From JAGXLC01 sp046545815 (GTDB taxonomy: Bacteria; Bacteroidota; Bacteroidia; Bacteroidales; UBA12077), in contig JBKGZA010000163.1 in assembly GCA_046545815.1 (NCBI GenBank), forward strand, positions 1-7,325: a stretch of DNA of 7,325 nt, in the 5' to 3' direction. The translations under genes were made by a program, and so were the position numbers. The notes below the pieces were generated by a model. The model ran no database searches and was not told the origin of the DNA. It saw only the letters and a list, made by a program, of their open reading frames with translations. Shown here piece after piece: positions 1 through 6,436 of this stretch. The first letter of the stretch is position 1, and every line of letters begins with the position of its first letter.

Positions 1-2
1 TA

Positions 3-128
3 CTATATTTGCTTATATTAATACTATCATTGCAGGTCTGGAAGTTATTATTGCACCATTTTTTGCTATCATTGCAGGCCTGTATGCTATCATTGCGGAT
101 GGGTTGACTATATTTGCCCACGTGGTAT
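3..128. repeat. Degenerate tandem array, six 21-bp units
   Basis: Six units start at 3, 24, 45, 66, 87 and 108, exactly 21 bp apart. The first ten bases of each unit are conserved (CTATATTTGC, CTATCATTGC, TTATTATTGC, CTATCATTGC, CTATCATTGC, CTATATTTGC). The other eleven vary, although units 2 and 4 also share AGGYCTG. A very weak seventh unit may follow at 129. The array may continue beyond the left edge. The period is two turns of B-DNA and also seven codons, so both a protein-binding array and a heptapeptide-coding repeat are possible. A minus-strand frame is open across the array (ATG at 185-187, 62 codons to the window edge, CNDSxxx-like heptads), but I do not recognise the peptide. The repeat is seen directly; its role is unknown. 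Confidence 0.8.
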
Positions 129-231
129 CTTTTCTTCGTATGGGCCTTATAAACTGCCAGAAGGGTTGCCTTTAACTGACCGTGCATTTTTGGAGTGAGA
201 CCTTAATAGGTAGTGGATAACACATTATAAA

Positions 232-273
232 TAAAAAAATGGAGTGTTTAAGAAAAAGTTTGCTAAACACCCC
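232..273 (-). terminator. Intrinsic terminator after the 257-aa gene
   Basis: The arms GGAGTGTTTA (241-250) and TAAACACCCC (264-273) pair over 10 bp with one A·C mismatch and a 13-nt loop. Read on the minus strand, the hairpin is followed at once by a T-rich run, seen as the A-run at 233-239 on the plus strand. It lies about 30 bp past the stop of the minus-strand gene ending at 305, where a Rho-independent terminator is expected. Confidence 0.75.
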
Positions 274-304
274 ATTGATTGGGATAGCCGAAATTAAATA
301 CACA

Positions 305-1078
305 TCATGTTTCGTCCATAGAATCTTCCAATTCCTCAGGTTCTTCAGACACCTGAGTGTCATCGGATACATAACGGTGACTTCTGAGATATTCACTGGT
401 ATAAAGCCTCAGGCGCTCTTCATCTTTCCAGAAAAGATATTTACCACAATCTCTTACCTCATCTACACCTCTTTTCAGAAAAGTGTAGGCTTTATCCCGG
501 ATAACCCTGGCTTCATCATCGCTCCAACGCACTCCATTAACGATATTCAACAATTCACTCATTTCATCTGACAATCTTGCTGCCTGATCCAGCAGTTCCA
601 TATTGAAATTAATGGCTTTGAGCGGCTCTGGATTGTTTCGGCCCATGGTGGCCAGATCATTCATGTCCTGAATCAAATCAGCGTATCCATAATCTTTGGC
701 GATGTATGAAACCTGATTGATCAGATCGGCATCTTTCCGATAAGCATAACGAAATGCGTGGACCAGGTTACTATGGAGATCAGAAGCGGTTATCGCAAGC
801 TTGCTCCATTTTTGTTCAGCTTCCTTTTGCTTATTTCGCCTGTCAATCCAGTTCGACTGTGCCTGTCGGCAGGCTCCAACACGCTTGGCAAGATCGACAA
901 TTAATTCTTTCGATATTCCGGCCTCGACAAGCTTCTCCATATCTTTTAAGGCTTGCAGCCGCGTACCTTCCGCCTCCAGCATATAATGATCCAGAGGCAT
1001 ATAAGGTGTTTGTACTTCTTCATCAGGAATTTGCATGATCTCATCAAGCTTTTCCTGAAAATCTGTTAAGTTGCTCAT
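305..1078 (-). CDS. Hypothetical helix-rich protein with acidic C-terminal tail
   Basis: An intact 257-residue frame opens with ATG at 1076-1078 after an AT-rich leader and is followed by its own terminator. I recognise no catalytic motif and assign no function. There is no signal peptide or membrane segment, so it is probably cytoplasmic. Residues 1-235 look almost wholly alpha-helical, rich in charged and Leu/Ala residues, with likely amphipathic helices at about 33-66, 75-130 and 155-180. The end is strongly acidic: ten of the last 19 residues (239-257) are Asp or Glu. Such tails occur in partner-binding or DNA-mimicking proteins, but that is only a possibility here. The upstream neighbour on the same strand is a dead methyltransferase remnant 170 bp away, so the gene is probably transcribed alone. 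That it is a real gene is likely; its role is unknown. Confidence 0.8.
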   Translation of the reverse strand: MSNLTDFQEKLDEIMQIPDEEVQTPYMPLDHYMLEAEGTRLQALKDMEKLVEAGISKELIVDLAKRVGACRQAQSNWIDRRNKQKEAEQKWSKLAITASDLHSNLVHAFRYAYRKDADLINQVSYIAKDYGYADLIQDMNDLATMGRNNPEPLKAINFNMELLDQAARLSDEMSELLNIVNGVRWSDDEARVIRDKAYTFLKRGVDEVRDCGKYLFWKDEERLRLYTSEYLRSHRYVSDDTQVSEEPEELEDSMDET

Positions 1079-1247
1079 ATACTCATAATTTAAATGATTA
1101 CTAAAAGCTGTTAAATACTTTAAACATCCGGCATATCCCTTTCATGCGATAAAAATATGATCTTTTTTAATACAAGTCAAATTTTTTAGGGGTTGAATTT
1201 CAATTTTTTTTGTTGTAACTTACCGGATTTTTCGGGTGCCTGCCAGA

Positions 1248-1586
1248 TCATCGCAAATGTTTATGGAGAAAGGGATAGAGTGAAAGATTTCTGGCATTCA
1301 TTTTCAGAAATTCGATGTCGAGGTTATGGTCACGGGCTTTATCCCTGGCTTTCCGAAGCTGCGATTCCGACAGATCGATGCCCGTTATGGAATATCCCCG
1401 TTTCGACAGTTCTATCGAATGTCTACCCGTTCCACAGCCCACATCCAAAATTCGCAAAGATTTACCCGACTAAAGCTCAACTTCTATAAAATCACACTCT
1501 CCTGCAGTGTCCTGTACGAAATCTTCCTTGTCGTATTGGTTGGCATAATTCTCAAAGAGCAATTCATACCATGGTTTTTTATTCAT
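1248..1586 (-). pseudogene. Remnant of class I SAM-dependent methyltransferase
   Basis: Two open stretches in the same frame form the start of a Rossmann-fold small-molecule methyltransferase. The first begins MNKKPWYELLFENYANQYD (ATG at 1584-1586). The second holds the SAM-binding motif I, LDVGCGTGRHS, and then the acidic ribose-binding end of strand 2, TGIDLSESQL. An amber TAG at 1470-1472 separates them without changing frame. Recognisable family sequence runs to the NARNL motif near 1284. The frame then continues with unrelated residues to a TGA at 1248-1250. Intact relatives are about 240-250 residues long and only about 100 remain, so the catalytic C-terminal part is lost. TTG at 1455-1457 could restart translation but would give a useless fragment. 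A working short protein is very unlikely. The original substrate cannot be inferred, and there is no link in motif type to the DNA methyltransferase nearby. Confidence 0.85.
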
Positions 1587-1741
1587 GATCTTGTTGGGGT
1601 TTGTTCCTGCAAAGGTATAAAAAGACCTGATTAAACAAGGCCATGTATTACCAGGTGTAGGGAAAGACAGGAATATATTCAGGATCACCAATTTTTTTCG
1701 AATTTATTTGTTCATAGAAAAAATTTATAATGAATAATCCT

Positions 1742-1749
1742 TAATTTTG
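1742..1749 (+). promoter_or_regulatory. Possible -7 promoter box for the DNA methyltransferase gene
   Basis: TAATTTTG matches the Bacteroidota -7 consensus TAnnTTTG exactly. No TTG-type -33 element lies at the usual 19-21 bp; the nearest TTTG (1707-1710) is 31 bp upstream. Transcription from this box would begin near 1756, leaving only about 8 nt before the ATG at 1764 but about 29 nt before the ATG at 1785. That favours the second start codon if the promoter is real. Short matches of this kind also arise by chance in AT-rich DNA. Confidence 0.3.
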
Positions 1750-1763
1750 TGTAAGGTTGTATA

Positions 1764-2852
1764 ATGTTTGATCAGGTTAATTTCATGGAAAAATATCTCT
1801 CGATTAGTGAAGTAGCCGAAACACTTGGTGTAAGCAGAGAAACACTCCGAAGATGGGACAAAGACGGAAAATTTAAAAGCATCCGTCATCCCATCAACAA
1901 CTACCGGGTATACCCGGAAAGTCAGGTTGAAGCATTGGCTGAAGAGCTGCAACTGGAACTGGAATATGGGAAAAAACGGGTTAAAAGGAAAAAACCCTTT
2001 TTCCATACTGAAACCGGAGAACTTTATCAGCTTGATGTCAATGACTTTTTCAGGATGCTGGATGACAATTCAGTGGATCTTATTTTTGCCGATCCGCCCT
2101 ACAATATCAAAAAGGCACAATGGGACACGTTTTCTTCCCAGAAAGAGTATGTGGAATGGAGTCTGAACTGGATCAGGCAGGCCTACCGGGTTTTAAAAAG
2201 CAACGGTTCTCTTTATATATGCGGGTTCTCTGAGATCCTGGCAGATCTAAAGTGGGCAGCATCACCCCTTTTCAAGGGTTGTAAGTGGCTGGTATGGTAT
2301 TACAGAAACAAGGCCAACCTGGGCAATGACTGGGGCAGATCACACGAAAGCATCCTGCATTTCAGAAAAAGCAAAAAATTTATTTTCAACATCGATGAGG
2401 CCCGTATTCCATATAACAGGCATACCACAAAATATCCAAGAAGAACCCAGGCAGAAACCTCGCAATATGCCAAAAGTAACAAAAAGAAAAAGTATGTCTG
2501 GGAACCCCATCCCAAGGGGGCCAAACCGAAAGATGTTTTTGAGATACCCACCATTTCCAATGGTGCCTGGGAAAAGTATCCGCATAGTACCCAGAAGCCT
2601 GTTGAATTGCTGAGAAAAATCATTCTATCCTCTTCCAATGATGATAGTTTAATAGTAGATCCTTTCGGCGGATCAGGAACCACTTACGCTGTAGCGGAAG
2701 CGTATGGAAGAAAATGGCTGGGTAATGAGATCAGCGGCGAATATTGTGAGATCATCCGGGAAAGACTACAGGACAAGGATCACATCAAACGCATAGCCAC
2801 CTCTAAAGACGAAATGGAATCTCAGAAAAGACGCGATCAGTTACGTGGCTAG
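1764..2852 (+). CDS. HTH-fused type II DNA methyltransferase (N6-adenine or N4-cytosine)
   Basis: The modification enzyme of a restriction-modification pair transfers a methyl group from SAM to an exocyclic amino group in its DNA target, protecting the host from the endonuclease encoded opposite. Domains (362 residues from ATG 1764): a MerR/excisionase-type winged HTH at about 11-58 (SISEVAETLGVSRETLRRW, then a basic wing ending NYRVYPESQ); a basic linker (about 68-78); and an N4/N6 methyltransferase domain at about 85-335. Catalytic motif IV is DPPYN (110-114). The SAM-binding motifs come later: STQKP (275-279) and DPFGGSGTT (299-307). The order IV before I marks the beta class. DPPYN is more common in adenine enzymes, but N4-cytosine activity is not excluded. 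The HTH may let the protein bind its own promoter, as shown for HTH-bearing C5 methyltransferases such as M.EcoRII and M.SsoII; here that is inference. ATG 1785, which keeps the whole HTH, may be the true start. The target sequence is unknown. Confidence 0.93.
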   Translation: MFDQVNFMEKYLSISEVAETLGVSRETLRRWDKDGKFKSIRHPINNYRVYPESQVEALAEELQLELEYGKKRVKRKKPFFHTETGELYQLDVNDFFRMLDDNSVDLIFADPPYNIKKAQWDTFSSQKEYVEWSLNWIRQAYRVLKSNGSLYICGFSEILADLKWAASPLFKGCKWLVWYYRNKANLGNDWGRSHESILHFRKSKKFIFNIDEARIPYNRHTTKYPRRTQAETSQYAKSNKKKKYVWEPHPKGAKPKDVFEIPTISNGAWEKYPHSTQKPVELLRKIILSSSNDDSLIVDPFGGSGTTYAVAEAYGRKWLGNEISGEYCEIIRERLQDKDHIKRIATSKDEMESQKRRDQLRG

Positions 2853-3731
2853 CATCTTCCATATATCCTCCAGTAGCAACCTGGAAAACTGATACATATT
2901 GTGTTTATGGGCTGCTTTATAGGCATTCGGAGGAGGATCCATATAATAAACCCCGTCAAGTTCCGTCAAAAATCTGGAATATACCATAAACAGACCTGAT
3001 ACCAATGTGTAGCTAATGTTATTCTCACCCTTTCGCTGAACATCATTCTGAAATATACCTATTACTTTCTGGGGGTGACCGAGAAAGTTCTCCAGCAGAA
3101 TCTTATCCATGAACATCTTGCCCATCCTGTCCTTTGAAGTGGTTTTGGCAGAAACAACAATCTCATTTTCGTCCAGCAAATGCTCAGTAGACCTTACTTT
3201 TTCATAAGGTGAAAGGATCAGGTCATTCTCACACCGGTATATGGCCTCCCCTTCTTCGGTTTCATAGGGGATTTTCAGGACAATTCTTTTATTGGTGATG
3301 CCTGTCTCCGTAAAAAGGGTTCTCATCAGCTCTTCAAAGCGATTTCCGACATGTTTTCTGGCACTGTTGGGGTTCACCAGTAAATCCAGTCCACATCCCA
3401 TCAACTGTTGAATGGAATAGAGCGTTCGGTCAACTATAAAAAAATCTTCCTGGTTAAAATCCAGCTTGCGCTTCTTCAACCGGCTGATGATCCTCCTGAA
3501 CTGCTCAAAATGGTTTCTGAATGAATCTTCTTCAAACAGTATCAATTCCCGATTAATCGGCCTCAGATATTTGACATTATCAGCAATAACGGAATTGTGG
3601 ATAATGTATTTGCCTTTGATTTCAGAATCGCTCAATACATTGGTAAGGTGATTCAATACTCTTATAGAAAGATTGGCGAAGTCTTCAAGATTGTCTTTCG
3701 GGATTTGCATATCCTGATCCAATGGAAGCAT
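2841..3731 (-). CDS. Probable type II restriction endonuclease, PD-(D/E)XK fold
   Basis: The cognate nuclease inferred for the adjacent methyltransferase would cut unmethylated DNA at the shared site. The frame is 296 residues, a common size for type II endonucleases. The C-terminal half carries a plausible active site: helix glutamates in GNRFEELMRTLF (E133/E134), Asp170 in CENDLIL, and Lys196 in EIVVSAKTTSKDR. The residue two before Lys196 is Ser, not Asp/Glu, but D209 lies 13 residues after Lys196. This Asp - SxK - acidic pattern, with the extra K200 and R202, resembles the rearranged sites of EcoRII, Ecl18kI and related enzymes as I recall them. The N-terminal half is helical (about 15-115) with no recognised domain. 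The start ATG (3729-3731) lacks a Shine-Dalgarno sequence, and Met8 (3708-3710) is an alternative. Its stop codon lies inside the end of the methyltransferase gene. That it is a nuclease is likely from motifs plus context; its specificity is unknown. Confidence 0.8.
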   Translation of the reverse strand: MLPLDQDMQIPKDNLEDFANLSIRVLNHLTNVLSDSEIKGKYIIHNSVIADNVKYLRPINRELILFEEDSFRNHFEQFRRIISRLKKRKLDFNQEDFFIVDRTLYSIQQLMGCGLDLLVNPNSARKHVGNRFEELMRTLFTETGITNKRIVLKIPYETEEGEAIYRCENDLILSPYEKVRSTEHLLDENEIVVSAKTTSKDRMGKMFMDKILLENFLGHPQKVIGIFQNDVQRKGENNISYTLVSGLFMVYSRFLTELDGVYYMDPPPNAYKAAHKHNMYQFSRLLLEDIWKMLAT

Positions 3732-4235
3732 AAGGAAGTTTTTATGCGAATATAAAGAATAATTCAGAATTTATATCTACAGCAATTCTTATTGATTGCA
3801 AACCATTCTGCCTTTTGATTCGGCTTATCATGGGCCTGCTCTTTCGCTGCCATAACCAACCCGTCCGACCGGAGCAGAACAAGGACATGTTTTCAGATGC
3901 TCCATATTTTGTTGTTTCTATCTGTTTTAGTCTTTATATCCGGGAACCGGTCAGACGGGGTGCCTTTGCAAAAGCCGGCAGCAATGGTCTAATATGAGCA
4001 GGACCTGGAAGGGCACCTAAAAAGATTGATTGCTTAATTTTGAGAAATAGACCTATCATGAGTTTATGAGAAATTTGTTTGCAGCTAAAGCTGCGGTAAG
4101 AATAATGCAGGCCCAAATAAAATTATCACACGAACAAACAATTATCTACAAAAGCCTAGCGCCTCATCAAACAATAGTAACTTCCCTGATTTATCAGGAT
4201 ATTTTTCAAGGCACAATAGGTCTTGTAAAAAACGT
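3732..4235. other. Gene-poor interval between the R-M system and the PUL
   Basis: No convincing gene lies here. Short open frames on either strand (for example plus-strand 3815-3997 and 4066-4353, minus-strand 3934-4116) show no family resemblance, and 4066-4353 runs through a terminator hairpin into the end of the glycosidase gene. The left part holds the inverted-repeat blocks listed separately. The AT-rich right part has two minor hairpins: GCAGC-TAAA-GCTGC (4081-4094) and CCTGA-TTTA-TCAGG (4185-4198). The interval is probably the boundary between inserted restriction-modification DNA and the older PUL. Confidence 0.6.
3832..4005. repeat. Imperfect inverted repeat with collinear blocks
   Basis: The outer blocks are GGGCCTGCTC (3832-3841) and GAGCAGGACC (3996-4005), complementary at 9 of 10 positions. 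The inner blocks are CCCGTCCGACCGG (3860-3872) and CCGGTCAGACGGG (3947-3959), complementary at 12 of 13. A shorter shared block, GCTGCC near 3846 against GGCAGC near 3977, lies between them in the same order. The arms differ in length (41 and 59 bp) and enclose 74 bp. This could be a pair of degraded inverted element ends, or an RNA able to form a long interrupted hairpin. No transposase or target duplication is visible. Confidence 0.55.
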
Positions 4236-4291
4236 AGTACCTTACCGGTTAAATTCTTGCTTTTTTGGAAAAACTTGCCCGGTAAGGTACT
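4236..4291 (-). terminator. Strong hairpin terminator after the GH127 gene (possibly bidirectional)
   Basis: AGTACCTTACCGG (4236-4248) and CCGGTAAGGTACT (4279-4291) form a perfect 13-bp stem around a 30-nt loop. On the minus strand the stem is followed by ACGTTTTTT, about 20 bp past the stop of the glycosidase gene at 4312. On the plus strand the 3' arm runs into TTTTTA, so it could work in both directions. The loop is long for an intrinsic terminator, although an inner A/T-rich stem can fold within it. Confidence 0.75.
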
Positions 4292-4311
4292 TTTTATACC
4301 GGTCTCTATCT

Positions 4312-6360
4312 TTATTCAACAGTTTTCCATCTATTGGCCTCTTCACCGGTTGATACGGTTGGGAAAGCCGAGATCCTGATCCGCTGGGCGCCCATGGGAA
4401 GCAGGGTGACTGTTTCTACAGATTCTTCGGTATAAGTCGGGCTCTGCTGGATTTCTTCCACGAGGCCTTTGTTATTCAATTCCCATTCAGGAATCTTCCG
4501 GGCTTTTGCTTTGATGGCTAAAGGAGCATTTTCCGGCATAAAGGGCATGTTGGATTCGGGCCAGTCCTTTTCAATCACCTCAAAATTTTGTGCAGGATTC
4601 TCCTCATTTATTATCAGTCCGTAGTTCCAGGGTGAATCGGGATAGATCTCCCAGGCCGGCCATTTGTCCGTTCCGCCTTCTCTGACTTTTCTTTCGTCGA
4701 TTTTAAGTGAAAAGGTCAGCGGGCCGTAGTTGACCGAAACGCTGTTTTTATTCTGCTCCCATTTGGTCACTGAAAGTTCCATCGGCATGGTCAGGTTGAT
4801 CCTGTCACCATCGGTAAAAGCCCTGTTTATCTTGATATAGGATTGAGGAGAGGCGTTCACGCTAACCTGTTTCCCGTTGATGGCAACTTTCGGATTCTCA
4901 CACCACTTGGGTACACGAAGATACAACGGAAATTTTACCTGCTCCGGAGTGCTGATCGTAAGCTCAACCTTTCCGTCAAACGGATAATGAGTATCTTCGT
5001 CAATGGTTATTTCCGTGCCATTCCCAACTTTGGCAGAGACCTTGCTGGCCGAGTAAAATACGGCTGCCAGGCCGTTATTCGGGGTAGCATACCAGAGATT
5101 TTGTGCATAATAGGGCCAGCCGTGCCCTGCGTTATGCTGGCAGCAGCGATGGTCATGGGGATTCATATGGTACATGTTCCCACCGTTTTGTATGCCCGGC
5201 GATTTGGGTTCCTTATCGGCTTGTGGCATATTGGGCGCTGTAAGATATCGCAGGGCTTTCATGTCAGCGGTAAAAGCTGCCGGAAGGGAGTTGAACGCCA
5301 CATCCTCGCAGCGATCGGCCCATTTCAGATCACCGGTAATGCGGGTGAGTATCTCATCCGAGAGCATCTCCTCAACCATGCCGCATGTTTCTATAGCCTG
5401 GCGGGGTCCGTCGTACCCGAGGCGGCAGTTTTCATCACTGCCGAACATACCGCCGGGGATCTGACCAAACATGCTTCTTACTTTTTGCCAGTTGCGCTCG
5501 GCAGCATGTAGATCCCATTTGCTCTTCGACTGCATCCAGTAAGTAGCAGGCTGACCGAATGCCTGGGCTATGTTCACGTTATGCCAGCTCGCGATTTTAC
5601 GTTCCCAGTTTGCAGTATTTCGGTGGACTTTTGTGGCAAAATCAAGCAGCCACTTCTCGCCGGTTCGGTTGTAGAGCCAGTATACAGTGTACAGCATATC
5701 CCCGGCGCGCATTCTGGGCCAGAAGCCCATCAGAAACTCCTCATCGGGATAGGTCTGCAGATATTTGAAATAGTTCTTCATCAGGCCAATCACGCGTTCA
5801 TCGCCGGAATACTCGTAATAATTCTGCAGATTAAAGAGCATGATCATGTTGGGCCACAGGTCAGCTCTGCCTTCCAGGTCAGAATGGGCCCCGCTGCGGT
5901 CGTGTCCGGGACCGAACCATCCGTCCTCTTGCCGGCTGTTGATGGTGGCATGGAGCCATGTTTCGGCCTCTTCGATCATTTCTTCATCACCCAGCACCCA
6001 GGCGCAGTTGCTATAGCCTTTCAGCCAGTAGGGCACTTCTTCCCAGCCGTTTTCTCCCTTTCCTTCGGGGTCAAGCCAGGCATTGTTCTCTTTTTCCAGG
6101 AAGCTGCTAAGCTCCTGCAGATGTCCGTGGAAACCATCCGCCTGCAGTTCCATTTTCTTCTTCAGCCAGCCCTGAGGCTCAATATTACCAATGGGTAGCT
6201 TGATTAGCGGACTGGGCTCCAGGGGCGCACGGTTCCCCACATAAAAATCGTTGGTGGAATCGGTTACGGGCTGATCTATAACGGTTACTTCCTCGTTTTG
6301 GCTGCAGGAAATAATTAGCATTACAAAAACCAGTAATGGGATTAAATTGGTTATTTTCAT
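4312..6360 (-). CDS. GH127/DUF1680 family lipoprotein glycosidase, probable beta-L-arabinofuranosidase type
   Basis: This PUL enzyme probably releases a terminal sugar such as beta-L-arabinofuranose from plant glycans. GH127 also includes the Bacteroides aceric acid hydrolase of rhamnogalacturonan II, so the exact substrate is open. The 682-residue length fits the family. It has a lipoprotein signal: a hydrophobic stretch at 6-18 and a lipobox IISC with Cys19, so it should be membrane-anchored outside the cytoplasm. The (alpha/alpha)6-barrel part spans about 45-430, followed by beta-rich domains. The zinc-thiolate site known from Bifidobacterium HypBA1 (Glu338, Cys340, Cys417, Cys418) is present as Glu324-Thr-Cys326 in AIETCGMVEE and Cys406-Cys407 in DHRCCQHN; one of this pair is the nucleophile. 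Glu310 in GGMFGSDEN is the best candidate for the acid/base Glu322. The gene lies downstream of the SusD gene on the same strand, 116 bp apart with a strong hairpin between. No promoter box was found in the short leader. Confidence 0.92.
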   Translation of the reverse strand: MKITNLIPLLVFVMLIISCSQNEEVTVIDQPVTDSTNDFYVGNRAPLEPSPLIKLPIGNIEPQGWLKKKMELQADGFHGHLQELSSFLEKENNAWLDPEGKGENGWEEVPYWLKGYSNCAWVLGDEEMIEEAETWLHATINSRQEDGWFGPGHDRSGAHSDLEGRADLWPNMIMLFNLQNYYEYSGDERVIGLMKNYFKYLQTYPDEEFLMGFWPRMRAGDMLYTVYWLYNRTGEKWLLDFATKVHRNTANWERKIASWHNVNIAQAFGQPATYWMQSKSKWDLHAAERNWQKVRSMFGQIPGGMFGSDENCRLGYDGPRQAIETCGMVEEMLSDEILTRITGDLKWADRCEDVAFNSLPAAFTADMKALRYLTAPNMPQADKEPKSPGIQNGGNMYHMNPHDHRCCQHNAGHGWPYYAQNLWYATPNNGLAAVFYSASKVSAKVGNGTEITIDEDTHYPFDGKVELTISTPEQVKFPLYLRVPKWCENPKVAINGKQVSVNASPQSYIKINRAFTDGDRINLTMPMELSVTKWEQNKNSVSVNYGPLTFSLKIDERKVREGGTDKWPAWEIYPDSPWNYGLIINEENPAQNFEVIEKDWPESNMPFMPENAPLAIKAKARKIPEWELNNKGLVEEIQQSPTYTEESVETVTLLPMGAQRIRISAFPTVSTGEEANRWKTVE

Positions 6361-6403
6361 GGTGCATCAATTTAGATTAGAATTATTCAGGTTAAAATTT
6401 AAA

Positions 6404-6436
6404 AATCCTGGCTTTGGAGTTTCCAAAGCCAGGATT
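6404..6436 (-). terminator. Perfect hairpin terminator between susD-like and GH127 genes
   Basis: AATCCTGGCTTTGGA (6404-6418) and TCCAAAGCCAGGATT (6422-6436) form a perfect 15-bp stem with a 3-nt loop. On the minus strand the stem runs directly into TTTTTAAATTTT. It begins about 40 bp after the SusD stop codon and ends 44 bp before the glycosidase start. It should stop or attenuate transcription leaving the SusD gene. Confidence 0.9.

Noticed and set aside
1..128. CRISPR-like array
   Set aside because: The 10-bp boxes and 11-bp spacers are far too short, and the boxes are degenerate. No cas genes are visible.
1..187. Minus-strand open frame from ATG 185-187 running off the left edge (62 codons, heptad-like CNDSxxx repeats)
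   Set aside because: It lies over the 21-bp array, matches no family I know, and low-complexity repeats stay open by chance. It is kept only as a rival explanation for the array.
1248..1457. A functional short methyltransferase starting at TTG 1455-1457
   Set aside because: It would hold only the SAM-binding motif and lack the N-terminal helix and all of the catalytic C-terminal part.
3747..3754. TATATTCG on the minus strand as a -7 box for the endonuclease gene
   Set aside because: It mismatches TAnnTTTG in the core and has no -33 element at 19-21 bp.
4185..4208. Small plus-strand hairpin CCTGA-TTTA-TCAGG followed by ATATTTTT as a terminator
   Set aside because: The stem is only 5 bp and no plus-strand gene lies upstream for it to end.
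4066..4353. Plus-strand 95-codon frame beginning MRNLFAAKAAVR
   Set aside because: It reads straight through the terminator hairpin at 4236-4291 and into the end of the GH127 gene, with no family resemblance.
4843..6198. Long plus-strand open frames (222 and 205 codons) inside the glycosidase gene
   Set aside because: They are antisense to a well-supported GH127 gene and show no protein-like motifs. Shadows of this length are common opposite GC-richer genes.
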